From Actinomycetales bacterium (lineage in GTDB: Bacteria > Actinomycetota > Actinomycetes > Actinomycetales > Actinomycetaceae): DNA of 26,157 bases. Of the stretch, positions 1 to 7,538 are shown in pieces. The position numbers were made by a program, and so were the translations under genes. Within the stretch, counting starts at the first letter, position 1. Every line of letters begins with the position of its first letter. The stretch covers positions 1-26,157 of the forward strand of contig JALHDK010000012.1 in the NCBI GenBank assembly GCA_022838965.1. The letters run 5' to 3'. The notes under the pieces are model-generated. The model worked only from the letters and a program-made list of their open reading frames with translations, did not search any database and was not told the origin of the DNA.

Positions 1-171
1 GATGACCTCCGCGAACTCGCGCAGACCATGACGGAGCGGCGCATCCGCCACCTTCCGGTCGTGGTCGAGGGCCGTCTCGCCGGGATCGTGTCGATCGGGG
101 ATGTCGTGAAGAACCGGCTCGACGAACTGGAGGCCGAACGGGACCATCTGGCCGGCTACGTCCACGGGTGA
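1..171 (+). CDS. CBS-domain protein, C-terminal end (5' truncated)
   Basis: The frame is open from base 1 to the TGA at 169-171 and gives the last 56 residues of a protein that starts outside the window. The visible part contains RRIRHLPVV, then GIVSIGDVVK, which is the usual second half of a CBS motif: a strand carrying the HLPVV core, a short turn, and the GIVSIGDV strand-helix. CBS domains come in pairs and usually bind adenine nucleotides as energy sensors. Single-gene CBS-pair proteins of about 140 residues are common in actinobacteria, often annotated as CBS proteins or IMP-dehydrogenase-like. The tail after the domain is a short charged helix, so no other domain follows. Its stop overlaps the start of the downstream sugar kinase in a GTGA junction, so the two are probably co-translated. 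The family call is good; the ligand and role are unknown. Confidence 0.85.
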   Translation, partial: DDLRELAQTMTERRIRHLPVVVEGRLAGIVSIGDVVKNRLDELEAERDHLAGYVHG

Positions 172-1004
172 GCCCCGTCCATGTCGTCTGCTGCGGGCTC
201 GCCACCCTCGACCTGATCTACGAGGTCGAGGCCCCACCGGGCCGGGACACGAAGGTGGTGGCGGACGGTGTGCGCGTCGACGCCGGTGGCCCGGCGCTCA
301 ATGCCGCCCGCACCGTGGCGGCCCTCGGCGGCCGGGTCACCCTCGTGACCGCGCTGGGCACCGGACCTATGGCGGAACTGATCCGCGCCCACCTGGCGGG
401 CATCGCCGTCGTCGACGTCGCCCCGCCGTCCCACACACCGCCCGTCTCCACGGTGATGCTGGACCGCACCGGCGGACGGTCGATCGTGTCCACCAATGCG
501 CGGGCCCTCCGCAACCCCCTCGCGGTGGATCTGCCCCCTGCCGCGAGCCTGCTCGTGGATGGTCATCTCATGACGACCGGCATCGGGCTGGCGACCGCTG
601 CCCGCCAGCGGGGAATCCCCGTGATCCTCGACGGCGGGTCATGGAAGGAGGGCACGCAGGACCTGCTCCCCCTGGTCACCGTCGCCGCCCTCTCGGCTGA
701 CTTCCGCCTGCCGGACGGCGCTGACGCGCTGGCGGGATCACTCGATCGGGGCGCCGCGGCGGCGGTGCGGACCAACGGGCCCGCGCCGGTAGAGGTGTGG
801 ACGGCCGATGGTGACCGGTACCAGGTGCCGGTGCCCGCCGTCCCGGTGGTCGACACGCTCGGGGCGGGCGACGTCTTTCACGGCGCGCTCTCGTTCGCCC
901 TCGGAGCCGGGTCGAGCCTCGCGGACGCCGTGGCGGTCGCGATCGGCCTCGCATCCGGGTCGGTCCGGCATCCGGGCGCTCTCGGCTGGGCGTCAGAGTC
1001 CTGA
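168..1004 (+). CDS. PfkB-family carbohydrate kinase
   Basis: A 278-residue protein of the ribokinase/PfkB family, which phosphorylates sugars or nucleosides with ATP. Near the N-terminus it has the glycine-rich substrate-binding element (GGPALNAARTVAALGG, about residues 41-56). Near the C-terminus it has PfkB signature 2, DTLGAGDVFHGAL, starting at residue 229. Asp235 of GAGD is the expected catalytic base, and the GAG before it forms the anion hole. It is slightly shorter than ribokinase (about 300), with a compact lid region. The GTG start at 168 overlaps the TGA of the CBS gene (GTGA), so translation is probably coupled. The substrate cannot be assigned: the residues that separate ribokinase, fructokinase, adenosine kinase and KdgK types are not diagnostic by eye. 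The 3' end overlaps the convergent methyltransferase gene by 12 bp. Confidence 0.85.
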   Translation: MSPVHVVCCGLATLDLIYEVEAPPGRDTKVVADGVRVDAGGPALNAARTVAALGGRVTLVTALGTGPMAELIRAHLAGIAVVDVAPPSHTPPVSTVMLDRTGGRSIVSTNARALRNPLAVDLPPAASLLVDGHLMTTGIGLATAARQRGIPVILDGGSWKEGTQDLLPLVTVAALSADFRLPDGADALAGSLDRGAAAAVRTNGPAPVEVWTADGDRYQVPVPAVPVVDTLGAGDVFHGALSFALGAGSSLADAVAVAIGLASGSVRHPGALGWASES

Positions 1005-1799
1005 CCGCTGGGCACGCGCGGAGGCGTAGAGGCACACGGCGGCCGCGGCCGCGACATTGAGTGACTCCGCCCGTCCGTGGATGGGCACGGCGAGCAGGTC
1101 GTCGCACGCGGCCTTCTCCGTCTCGGACAGACCCTGCGCCTCGTGACCGAACACCCACGCGGTCGGGGAGCGCAGCGCAGCGGCGCTGAAGACATCGGCA
1201 CCGCGTGCGTCGGCGCCGATGAGGCGCAGGCCGGCGTCGCGGGCGGCGGCGGCGGCAGCGGCGAAGGACACCCCCGTCACCACAGGCAGGTGGAACAGCG
1301 ACCCCGCCGACGCGCGGACCACCTTGGGATTGGTGACCTCCACGCTTCCCGCGCACACCACGACCGCGTCCGCTCCGGCGGCGTCCGCCACGCGCAGCAG
1401 GGTGCCCGCGTTGCCCGGGTCGGAGACGCGTGGCAGCAGCACGACCAGGCGTGCACCATCCAGCACCTCGAGGGTCGTGACGGGCGGGAGTTCCGCGACG
1501 GCGAGCACCCCCTGCGCGTCGGCGCTCATGGCGTCCGCCACCTCGGGCGTGACCTCGTGCACGTGCAGGCCGGCACTGCGCGCCCGGTTCAACGGCCCCG
1601 CATCGCGGGACGCGGCGGCCGCAGTGACGTAGACGTCACGAACGAGGCCGGGCGCACAGAGCAGGAGTTCCCGGACGGCCTGGGGCCCCTCCACCAGGAA
1701 CTGACGGTGGCGGTGGCGCGCCGAACGCCTGGACAATCCGGCGACGTGCCGCACCCGGGCGGAGCGGGGGTTCGTCAGAACGTCCAGGCGTTCGGGCAT
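993..1799 (-). CDS. TrmH/SpoU-family RNA 2'-O-methyltransferase
   Basis: A 268-residue SPOUT methyltransferase that should transfer a methyl group from SAM to a ribose 2'-OH in rRNA or tRNA. The N-terminal part (about residues 30-105) matches the SpoU substrate-binding domain, with HRQFLVEGPQAVREL near its start. The trefoil-knot domain follows with all three SpoU motifs: LPRVSDPGNAGTLLRVADAA (motif 1, catalytic Asn/Arg region), AWVFGHEAQGLS (motif 2), and VPIHGRAESLNVAAAAAV (motif 3, knot and SAM site). I chose the ATG at 1799, 4 bp after the rplT stop. An open frame extends upstream to 1901, but only inside rplT, and it would add a low-complexity tail. Position directly behind infC-rpmI-rplT suggests a 23S rRNA target and co-expression with ribosome assembly. 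It is like the actinobacterial proteins annotated TsnR/RlmB-like; the exact target nucleotide is not known. Confidence 0.9.
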   Translation of the reverse strand: MPERLDVLTNPRSARVRHVAGLSRRSARHRHRQFLVEGPQAVRELLLCAPGLVRDVYVTAAAASRDAGPLNRARSAGLHVHEVTPEVADAMSADAQGVLAVAELPPVTTLEVLDGARLVVLLPRVSDPGNAGTLLRVADAAGADAVVVCAGSVEVTNPKVVRASAGSLFHLPVVTGVSFAAAAAAARDAGLRLIGADARGADVFSAAALRSPTAWVFGHEAQGLSETEKAACDDLLAVPIHGRAESLNVAAAAAVCLYASARAQRSGL

Positions 1800-1803
1800 G
1801 GGG

Positions 1804-2184
1804 TCAGGCGGCAGGGGCGTTGAGGTCCTCAGGCAGGGCCGCGCGGGCCGCCTCGACGAGGGCCGTGAAGGCCGTCGGATCGTTGACGGCGAGGTCGGCA
1901 AGCATGCGCCGGTCGACCTCGATCCCGGCCAGCTTCAGGCCCTGGATGAACCGGTTGTAGGTCATGCCCTGCGCGCGCACCGCCGCGTTGATGCGCTGGA
2001 TCCACAGCTTGCGGAACTCGCCCTTGCGGTCCTTGCGGTCGCGGTACGAGTACACCAGCGAGTGGGTGACCTGTTCCTTCGCCTTGCGGTAGAGGCGGGA
2101 GCGCTGCCCGCGGTACCCGGAGGCCCGCTCGAGGGTGGTCCGGCGCTTCTTGTGGGCGTTGACCGCCCGCTTCACGCGTGCCAT
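1804..2184 (-). CDS. rplT: 50S ribosomal protein L20
   Basis: A 126-residue L20, an early assembly protein that binds 23S rRNA. The basic N-terminal extension [19 protein letters not shown], the long helix through [17 protein letters not shown], and the [20 protein letters not shown] core are the family pattern. The length is normal, with a short acidic/alanine-rich actinobacterial tail. The ATG at 2184 has a strong ribosome site (AAGGAG, 6 nt ahead). It lies 18 bp after rpmI and 4 bp before the methyltransferase gene, in the conserved infC-rpmI-rplT operon. L20 represses this operon in some bacteria; no L20-binding mimic was recognised here. Confidence 0.98.
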   Translation of the reverse strand: MARVKRAVNAHKKRRTTLERASGYRGQRSRLYRKAKEQVTHSLVYSYRDRKDRKGEFRKLWIQRINAAVRAQGMTYNRFIQGLKLAGIEVDRRMLADLAVNDPTAFTALVEAARAALPEDLNAPAA

Positions 2185-2202
2185 GTGTCTCTCCTTGTGG
2201 TC

Positions 2203-2397
2203 CTAGCGGCCGAGCAGCCGGTTGATCTTCCTGAGGTCGCCGCCCGTGAGCTCCTTGTCCAGGGCGAGCCGGCGGGTGCGCCGGGACGACTTGTGCTCGA
2301 GGAGGTGGCGGCGGTTCCGCTGCTCGTGCATGAGCTTGCCGCTGCCCGTCACCTTGAAGCGCTTCTTGGCGCCCGAGTGGGTCTTGTTCTTAGGCAT
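2203..2397 (-). CDS. rpmI: 50S ribosomal protein L35
   Basis: A 64-residue L35, a small basic large-subunit protein. The family start [20 protein letters not shown] is intact, followed by the [18 protein letters not shown] basic stretch and a C-terminus in INRLLGR. I set the start at the ATG at 2397. The open frame runs further upstream, but only inside infC. The start is one base after the infC TGA (TGA-C-ATG) and is preceded by AGGAAAGGA, so it is probably served by terminating infC ribosomes. Length and sequence are fully typical. Confidence 0.98.
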   Translation of the reverse strand: MPKNKTHSGAKKRFKVTGSGKLMHEQRNRRHLLEHKSSRRTRRLALDKELTGGDLRKINRLLGR

Positions 2398-2398
2398 G

Positions 2399-2992
2399 TC
2401 ATTCCTTTCCTGAGCCAGCGGCGGGTTCGGCCGCTGCGTCGGCACCTTCGCGCCGGCGGCGCTGCTCGCTCTTCGCCTGGGTCTTCTTCCGCAGTGGGCT
2501 GACGACCATGGTCATGTTGCGGCCGTCGAGACGGGGCTGCGACTCGACAACTCCGTACTCCGCCACCTCGGCGGCGAGACGCTCCAGCAGGCGGATCCCC
2601 ATCTCCGGCCGCGACTGCTCGCGGCCGCGGAACATGATCATCACCTTGACCTTGTCGCCACCCTCGAGGAAGCGGATGACATGGCCCTTCTTGGTGTCGA
2701 AGTCATGCCTGTCGATCTTCAGCCGGAAGCGGATCTCCTTGAGCTGGGTGCTCGCCTGGTTCCGCCGGGCGTCGCGTGCCTTCATGGCCGATTCGTACTT
2801 GAACTTGCCGTAGTCCATGAGCTTGCACACCGGGGGGCGGGCGTCGGGGGCCACCTCGACCAGGTCGAGGTCCGCCTCGGCGGCCAGCCGGAGTGCATCC
2901 TCCAGCCGGACGACGCCCACCTGCTCGCCCGAAGGTCCCACCAGGCGGACCTCGGGGACACGGATCCGTTCATTGATGCGGGGTTCGCTGAT
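2399..2992 (-). CDS. infC: translation initiation factor IF-3, with probable ATC start codon
   Basis: IF-3, about 197 residues, binds the 30S subunit, keeps subunits apart and proofreads the start codon. The N-domain ([16 protein letters not shown] then [10 protein letters not shown]), the lysine-rich linker helix with [11 protein letters not shown], and the C-domain ([20 protein letters not shown], then [12 protein letters not shown]) are all in place. The tail is charged and disordered, as in other actinobacteria. No ATG, GTG or TTG suits the conserved N-terminus: the first GTG, at 2941, would cut off [13 protein letters not shown]. An in-frame TGA lies at 3005-3007, so translation must begin between 2999 and 2942. 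An ATC at 2990-2992 fits, with AGGAG 8 nt ahead of it and the peptide (M)SEPRINER. Rare AUU/AUC starts are known for infC, because IF-3 discriminates against them and so represses its own synthesis. The start choice is inferred; gene identity is certain. Confidence 0.95.
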   Translation of the reverse strand: MSEPRINERIRVPEVRLVGPSGEQVGVVRLEDALRLAAEADLDLVEVAPDARPPVCKLMDYGKFKYESAMKARDARRNQASTQLKEIRFRLKIDRHDFDTKKGHVIRFLEGGDKVKVMIMFRGREQSRPEMGIRLLERLAAEVAEYGVVESQPRLDGRNMTMVVSPLRKKTQAKSEQRRRREGADAAAEPAAGSGKE

Positions 2993-3026
2993 TGGCCGTA
3001 CTCCTCACTTGTGGGGGGTCCGCACA

Positions 3027-3061
3027 CGAAAAGCCTCCGTGCGCGGGTGCTCACGGAGGCT
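3027..3061 (-). terminator. attenuator-like hairpin with T-run in the infC leader
   Basis: On the - strand, the 10-nt arm AGCCTCCGTG and its exact complement CACGGAGGCT (+ strand positions 3032-3041 and 3052-3061) flank a 10-nt loop. They are followed at once by TTTT and then CGTG. This is a Rho-independent terminator shape, placed about 35 nt before the infC start and about 140 nt downstream of the probable transcription start. Since it precedes the first gene of the operon, it most likely acts as an attenuator, not as the end of the upstream sseB-like transcript. The latter reading is possible and would make it a plain terminator. Confidence 0.7.
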
Positions 3062-3207
3062 CCGGGCCACTTGGCCGTGGCGTGGGCGCACTGCACCCAC
3101 TGACCGTGACCCGGCCCCTGTCGCCATCCGGCAGTCGGGACCCAGGTGGGAACGTGTTCCGCTTCGCACAGGTCAACCGCATTGCTGCGGCAGACGTGGT
3201 CAACCCG

Positions 3208-3234
3208 AGTTTACCAGATGCTCCGGTCAGGCAA
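3208..3234 (-). promoter_or_regulatory. candidate promoter of the infC-rpmI-rplT operon
   Basis: On the - strand, TTGCCT (+ positions 3229-3234) and TAAACT (3208-3213) are separated by 15 nt. The -10 fits TAnnnT well; the spacer is short. The -35 overlaps the stop codon of the sseB-like gene. Transcription would begin near 3201 and give a leader of roughly 210 nt. The 234-bp stretch 2993-3226 holds this promoter, the attenuator and an 8-bp direct repeat (GGTTGACC on the - strand, at 3199-3206 and 3171-3178). I see no RNA gene in it. Confidence 0.45.
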
Positions 3235-3934
3235 TCGGGGTCGGGTAGAACTCCAGCGAGTCGACGCGCGCGCGCACGAGCTCGTCCCGCGCCACGGCGG
3301 CACTGGCGCGCCGCATCGCCTCGTCGAGCCGTTCCCTCTCGACGCCGCGTCGAACGGCGACGACGACGCGCACCTCGGTGGTGCGGCCGGGCTCCACCCG
3401 GACACCCACGAGGTCGCTGATCCCCGCCAGGGCGCGTGCGACGGCCTGGACCACGGCGTCGTCGGCCCACGCCGGCACCCATTCCCCGCCTGCGGCCAGC
3501 GCCGTCACGGCCGGGCGCGGGACGAGAACCGGTTCGTCACCCGGGTCGAGGAGCAGCAGGCCATCGGCCACCTCGAGCGCGGATCGTGCGGCCTCCGCAC
3601 CCGGCACGGGGAGAGGCCGCGCGGTGGGGTCCCACGCCGTCAGTGCGGCGACCGAGGTGAAGGCGGGCAGGGCCGCCCGGCCGTCGGGCACCTCCACCGT
3701 CGCCGTGGTGGGCTGGTCGCAGCCCTCCGCGGGCGCACCGGCGCGCGCGTGCGCGCGGATGGGGAGCAGCACCCGGCCGTCGCGGAGGGCCCGCACGACG
3801 GCGGGGGTGCGGTGCGGCGGCTCGACGGCCTTCGCGGCCACGAACGCCGCCGGCCGGGAGCCGTCGTCGCCGGCGAAGGGGTTGGGTGCCAGCAGCCGCG
3901 CGGCGGCGTCCGGGCCGGCGGATGTGTCAGCCAC
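3227..3934 (-). CDS. SseB-family protein
   Basis: A 235-residue protein resembling the SseB (enhanced serine sensitivity) family, soluble by appearance. The middle has the SseB N-domain pattern: VLLPIRAHA, then [33 protein letters not shown], and LLLDPGD. The last 60 residues resemble the SseB C-terminal domain ([17 protein letters not shown], then EFYPTPIA). The GTG start at 3934 overlaps the priA stop by 8 bp (GTGGCTGA). A longer open frame upstream is a shadow of priA. SseB-like genes between priA and infC are a recurring arrangement in Actinomycetes, but no reaction is established for the family. The start includes a short Ala/Pro-rich lead ([14 protein letters not shown]) that may be disordered. 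Family assignment is fairly sure; function is unknown. Confidence 0.8.
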   Translation of the reverse strand: MADTSAGPDAAARLLAPNPFAGDDGSRPAAFVAAKAVEPPHRTPAVVRALRDGRVLLPIRAHARAGAPAEGCDQPTTATVEVPDGRAALPAFTSVAALTAWDPTARPLPVPGAEAARSALEVADGLLLLDPGDEPVLVPRPAVTALAAGGEWVPAWADDAVVQAVARALAGISDLVGVRVEPGRTTEVRVVVAVRRGVERERLDEAMRRASAAVARDELVRARVDSLEFYPTPIA

Positions 3935-4649
3935 GCGCCACCTCGAGGGCCTCCTCGAGGGTGAAACTGCCGGCGTAGAGCGCCTTTCCGACAATGGCGC
4001 CCTCGATCCCGATGGCGGTGAGCCGTGCGAGCGCACGAATGTCATCGAGCGTCGAGATGCCTCCGGACGCCACCACGGGCGCGCTGGTCCGCGCGCAGAC
4101 CGCCTGCAGGAGATCGAGGTTCGGGCCACGGAGTGTCCCGTCCTTGGTGACGTCCGTGACGACGTAGCGGGCACAGCCGTCCTCGTCGAGCCGGGCGAGG
4201 ACCTCCCAGAGGTCGCCGCCGTCCCGGGTCCAGCCCCGGGCGGCCAGCGTCGTTCCCCGGACATCGAGCCCCACCGCCACCCGGTCCCCGAATTCCCCGA
4301 TCACGCGGGCCGTCCACTCGGGGTCCTCGAGAGCGGCCGTCCCGAGGTTCACCCGGGCGGCGCCGGAGTCGAGCGCACGGTGGAGGGACTCGTCGTCCCG
4401 GATCCCTCCGGAGAGTTCCACCCGCACGTCGACGGTCCGGACGATGTCGGCCAGGAGGTCGGCGTTCGAGCCCCGGGAGAACGCTGCGTCCAGGTCGACG
4501 AGGTGGATCCACTCGGCACCGGCCCGCGCCCAGGCAAGGGCAGCGTCGAGCGGGTCGCCGTACGAGGTCTCGGTTCCGGCCTCGCCGCGGGTGAGACGGA
4601 CCGCCCGACCTGCGACGACGTCGACGGCCGGCAACAGTACGAGGCTCAT
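3927..4649 (-). CDS. priA: bifunctional HisA/TrpF isomerase PriA
   Basis: A 240-residue (beta-alpha)8 barrel. The actinobacterial PriA enzyme isomerises both ProFAR (histidine step 4) and phosphoribosylanthranilate (tryptophan step 3). The start [15 protein letters not shown] carries Asp10 and Arg18. The phosphate-site strands [22 protein letters not shown] and GAIVGKALY are intact. The PriA-specific RGW triad (Arg138, Trp140) and Asp170 in VTDVTKDG match residues shown in the Mycobacterium tuberculosis enzyme to support both reactions. The ATG at 4649 has AGAGGAG 4 nt upstream and lies 10 bp after hisH. Histidine and tryptophan synthesis would therefore share this gene if no trpF exists elsewhere, which the window cannot show. 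Confidence 0.93.
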   Translation of the reverse strand: MSLVLLPAVDVVAGRAVRLTRGEAGTETSYGDPLDAALAWARAGAEWIHLVDLDAAFSRGSNADLLADIVRTVDVRVELSGGIRDDESLHRALDSGAARVNLGTAALEDPEWTARVIGEFGDRVAVGLDVRGTTLAARGWTRDGGDLWEVLARLDEDGCARYVVTDVTKDGTLRGPNLDLLQAVCARTSAPVVASGGISTLDDIRALARLTAIGIEGAIVGKALYAGSFTLEEALEVARG

Positions 4650-4659
4650 GAGGCTCCTC

Positions 4660-5289
4660 TCAGAGGGTGTCGATCCAGTTGGCGAGCAGCTGGGCCCCCG
4701 CGTCACCGGACTTCTCGGGGTGGAACTGGGTCGCGGACAGGACGCCGTTCTCGACAGCCGCCACGAAGTCGACGCCATGCCGCGCCCAGGTCACGAGGGG
4801 TGGGCGGAGGGGGCCCGCCATCCCGCGCGCCGGGTCCTCGACCACGGCGTACGAGTGCACGAAGTAGAAGCGCTCACCCTCGACACCGGCGAACAGGCGC
4901 GTGCCGCGCGGCGGTGTGACCTCGGACCACCCCATGTGCGGGACGATCGCGGCGTCAAGTCGCACCACGTCCCCGGGCCACTCCCCGAGACCCTCCGTCA
5001 CGACGCCGTGCTCGTGCCCTGCGGTGAACATGACCTGCAGTCCCACGCAGATGCCGAGGACCGGCCGTCCCCCCGCGAGGCGCCGCTCGATCATCATGGG
5101 TCCCCGAACGGCCCGCAACCCCTCCATGACGGCGGCGAAGGCCCCCACGCCGGGAACGACCAACCCGTCAGCGGCTGCCACCGCCGCTGGTTCCGCCGTC
5201 AGCTCGACAGTCGCGCCCACCCGCTCGAGGGCCCGGACCGCGGACCGGACGTTTCCGGAACCATGGTCCAGGACGACGACCTTCTTCAC
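4660..5289 (-). CDS. hisH: imidazole glycerol phosphate synthase, glutamine amidotransferase subunit
   Basis: A 209-residue class I glutamine amidotransferase. It releases ammonia from glutamine and channels it to HisF, which makes IGP and AICAR. The catalytic triad is visible: Cys81 in LGICVGLQ, and His190 with Glu192 in [10 protein letters not shown]. The oxyanion strand PGVGAF (about 46-51) and the PHMGW block (117-121) that contacts HisF are also present. The start is GTG at 5289, overlapping the stop of the upstream unknown gene by 4 bp (GTGA). HisF is not encoded in the window, so the partner lies elsewhere in the genome. Length is normal. Confidence 0.96.
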   Translation of the reverse strand: MKKVVVLDHGSGNVRSAVRALERVGATVELTAEPAAVAAADGLVVPGVGAFAAVMEGLRAVRGPMMIERRLAGGRPVLGICVGLQVMFTAGHEHGVVTEGLGEWPGDVVRLDAAIVPHMGWSEVTPPRGTRLFAGVEGERFYFVHSYAVVEDPARGMAGPLRPPLVTWARHGVDFVAAVENGVLSATQFHPEKSGDAGAQLLANWIDTL

Positions 5290-5831
5290 GGCTTCCGCTT
5301 CCGCAGCCCGCGCGTGTACATGCGGGCGGCCTTCCAGCGGGGGATTCCGGCGGTGTCCTCGGCGCCGGGCACATCCGCGAGCGCCGTCTGGCCGAGTACC
5401 AGGTCCTCCACGATGCCATCGACGGCGGCGAGCACGACGCCCGGGGCGATGTCCCCCACGTGCTCCCCGCCGGTGTACCGGTGGGCGGACAGCTGACCCG
5501 AGACGTCACCCTCGCGGTCCGCGCCGAGCCGGGCGACGAGCAGGAGCACCTCGACATGCGTGAGCCGGGACAGGGTGCGCGCGAGCGCGTCGGCCTCGGG
5601 CGGCGCTCCCGGCACCAGCCCGGCGAACGGGTCCTCCTCGAGCTCGATCGCCGCCACGGCGCCGGTGGATGACGGCAGCACCGTGCAGTGGACCCCGCTC
5701 ATCGCGCAGAGGCCGGCCAGGGCGGCAGCAGACGCGACGGGCGTGAGGACCAGGGCGAGCTGGTGCGGTCGGGCCGGGACAGCGGGGCTCAGGCCCGCGA
5801 CCAGTCGTTCGAACTCGTCGTCGGTACTCAT
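5286..5831 (-). CDS. uncharacterised protein inside the his operon
   Basis: A 181-residue protein I cannot assign to a characterised family. After an acidic N-terminus ([11 protein letters not shown]) there is a hydrophobic strand-helix stretch, [20 protein letters not shown] (about residues 25-44). Next come [18 protein letters not shown], then [11 protein letters not shown], then [18 protein letters not shown]. It ends in a basic [19 protein letters not shown] tail. No signal peptide or clear transmembrane anchor is present; it looks like a soluble alpha/beta protein. I chose the ATG at 5831, whose A is the last base of the hisB TGA; a GTG one codon earlier is possible. The 3' end overlaps hisH by 4 bp. 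Tight coupling between hisB and hisH argues for a role linked to histidine synthesis or its control. I believe similar ORFs occur at this place in related actinobacteria, but that needs a search. Confidence 0.85.
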   Translation of the reverse strand: MSTDDEFERLVAGLSPAVPARPHQLALVLTPVASAAALAGLCAMSGVHCTVLPSSTGAVAAIELEEDPFAGLVPGAPPEADALARTLSRLTHVEVLLLVARLGADREGDVSGQLSAHRYTGGEHVGDIAPGVVLAAVDGIVEDLVLGQTALADVPGAEDTAGIPRWKAARMYTRGLRKRKP

Positions 5832-6436
5832 CACAGCGCCCCCTTGGTCGACGGAATGCCGCGCACGCGGGCGTCGGGCTCCACAGCGGACCGCAACGCG
5901 CGGGCGACCGCCTTGAACTGGGCCTCGACGATGTGGTGCGGATCGCGGCCCGCGAGCACGGTGACGTGGAGGCAGATGCCGGCGTGGTGCGCGATCGACT
6001 CGAGCACGTGGCGGGTCAGCGATCCGGTGAAGTGTCCGCCGATGAGGTGGTGCTCCTGCCCCGGAGGTTCGCCACTGTGCACGAGGTAGGGCCGTCCGGA
6101 CACGTCGACGACGGCGCGGGCGAGCGCCTCGTCGAGCGGCACGGTCGCGTCCCCGAACCGGCCGATGCCGGCCTTGTCACCCAGCGCCTCGCGCAGCGCC
6201 CGCCCGATGCAGATGGCGACGTCCTCGACGGTGTGGTGCACGTCGATGTCCGTGTCACCGCTCGCCTCGACGGTGAGGTCGATCAGGGAGTGCCGGGCGA
6301 GTGCCGTGAGCATGTGGTCGTAGAACGGGACGGTGGTGGTCACCCGCGCCACCCCGCTGCCGTCGAGGTCGAGCTCGACCACGACCCGCGACTCGCTCGT
6401 GACCCGTTCGACACGGGCCGTGCGTGACTCAACCAC
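5831..6436 (-). CDS. hisB: imidazoleglycerol-phosphate dehydratase
   Basis: A 201-residue IGPD that dehydrates imidazoleglycerol phosphate to imidazoleacetol phosphate (histidine step 6) using paired Mn ions. The two metal-binding repeats are clear: FYDHML with HHTVEDVAI (His67, His68, Glu71, Asp72) in the first half, and a C-terminal [12 protein letters not shown] in the second. It is monofunctional: there is no N-terminal phosphatase domain like that in enteric HisB. GTG at 6436 is the start; it overlaps the hisC stop by 8 bp (GTGGTTGA). Its own stop shares one base with the ATG of the next gene. Length and motifs are standard. Confidence 0.97.
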   Translation of the reverse strand: MVESRTARVERVTSESRVVVELDLDGSGVARVTTTVPFYDHMLTALARHSLIDLTVEASGDTDIDVHHTVEDVAICIGRALREALGDKAGIGRFGDATVPLDEALARAVVDVSGRPYLVHSGEPPGQEHHLIGGHFTGSLTRHVLESIAHHAGICLHVTVLAGRDPHHIVEAQFKAVARALRSAVEPDARVRGIPSTKGAL

Positions 6437-7538
6437 TTGTGACCTCCAGCAGTGCGGAGCGGAACTCGGATGTCTCGTGCGGTGTTCCCACCGTAACCCT
6501 CAGGTACCCCACCGGTCCGACCTCCCGCACGAGAACGCCATGCGCGAGGAGGCCCTCCCACACCGCGTGCCGGTCCGCGAACTCGCCGAAGAGGATGAAG
6601 TTCGCGTCCGACGGCACGGCACGGAAGCCGTGTGCGAGGAACCAGGCATACAGGGCGTCCCGCTCGGACCGCAGCGAGGCGATCTGCGCCATGAGGCTGG
6701 CGCGATGTCGCAGCGCCGCCAGCGCCGCGGCCTGGGTGAACGCCGAAAGATGGTAAGGGAGCCGGACCACGCGGACCGCGTCCACGACCTCACGGGCGGC
6801 GGCGAAGTACCCGAGCCGGAGCCCGGCCATCCCGAAGGCCTTGGACAGTGTCCGGGTCACCACCAGGTTCGGGTGGTCCCCGCGGAGGGCGAGCGCGGAC
6901 GCGGTGCCGTCGCGCCGGAACTCGGCGTAGGCCTCGTCGACGACGACGAGAGTGTCGCTCCCGTCAGGCCCGGCGCCGCGGCCCGCCGCCGCAAGGTGGC
7001 CCACCTCCGCGAGACTGAGCGCGTTGCCGGTGGGGTTGTTGGGGCTGGCGAGCAGGACGACCGCCGGCGCGAGCGCGCGCATGTCCCGGGCGGCACGCTC
7101 GACGTCGATCGTGAAGTCGGGGAGACGCGGCCGCGACTCCCACCGCGTGAGGGTGTCCCGGGCGTACTCGGGGTACATGGAGTAGGTCGGCGCCCACGAG
7201 AGCACGGTGCGCCCGGGACCGCCGAACGCCTGCAGCAGGTGGAGTATCACCTCGTTCGAGCCGTTGCCCGCCCAGATCTCATCCTCCGGCACGTGGACAC
7301 CGGACTCGGCGGCGAGGTAGTCGGCGAGGGCGTGCCGCAGCTCGGGGAAGTCCCGGTCCGGGTACCGGTTCGCGCCGCGCGCCGCGGCCGCGACCGCGGC
7401 GGCGATGTCCGCCACCACGGCATCGGTCGGGGGATAGGGGTTCTCGTTGACGTTGAGGACCACCGGGACGTCGAGGTGCGGCGCGCCGTACGGTTCAAGC
7501 CCGGCGAGGTCCGGACGCAGCGGAATCCGGAGGGCCAC
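6429..7538 (-). CDS. hisC: histidinol-phosphate aminotransferase
   Basis: A 369-residue class I/II PLP aminotransferase that converts imidazoleacetol phosphate to histidinol phosphate with glutamate as donor. Markers in order: NENPYPP near the N-terminus, the cofactor stretch AGNGSNEVI (about 90-98), SPNNPTGN with Asn168, DEAYAEF with Asp201 and Tyr204, and the PLP lysine Lys233 in [13 protein letters not shown]. The C-terminal small domain ends with VGYLRVTVG, whose arginine should bind the substrate phosphate/carboxylate. The start is GTG at 7538, directly abutting the hisD TGA with no spacer. An aromatic aminotransferase role is possible by homology, but the his-operon position settles it. 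Confidence 0.96.
   Translation of the reverse strand: MALRIPLRPDLAGLEPYGAPHLDVPVVLNVNENPYPPTDAVVADIAAAVAAAARGANRYPDRDFPELRHALADYLAAESGVHVPEDEIWAGNGSNEVILHLLQAFGGPGRTVLSWAPTYSMYPEYARDTLTRWESRPRLPDFTIDVERAARDMRALAPAVVLLASPNNPTGNALSLAEVGHLAAAGRGAGPDGSDTLVVVDEAYAEFRRDGTASALALRGDHPNLVVTRTLSKAFGMAGLRLGYFAAAREVVDAVRVVRLPYHLSAFTQAAALAALRHRASLMAQIASLRSERDALYAWFLAHGFRAVPSDANFILFGEFADRHAVWEGLLAHGVLVREVGPVGYLRVTVGTPHETSEFRSALLEVTSG

Noticed and set aside
2399..2941. GTG at 2941 as the infC start
   Set aside because: It would delete the conserved [13 protein letters not shown] segment and lacks a placed ribosome site, whereas ATC 2992 has both.
3149..3160. GGAACGTGTTCC inverted repeat in the infC leader as an SOS (LexA) box
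   Set aside because: Actinobacterial LexA boxes have four bases between GAAC and GTTC; here there are two, and the infC operon is not an expected SOS target.
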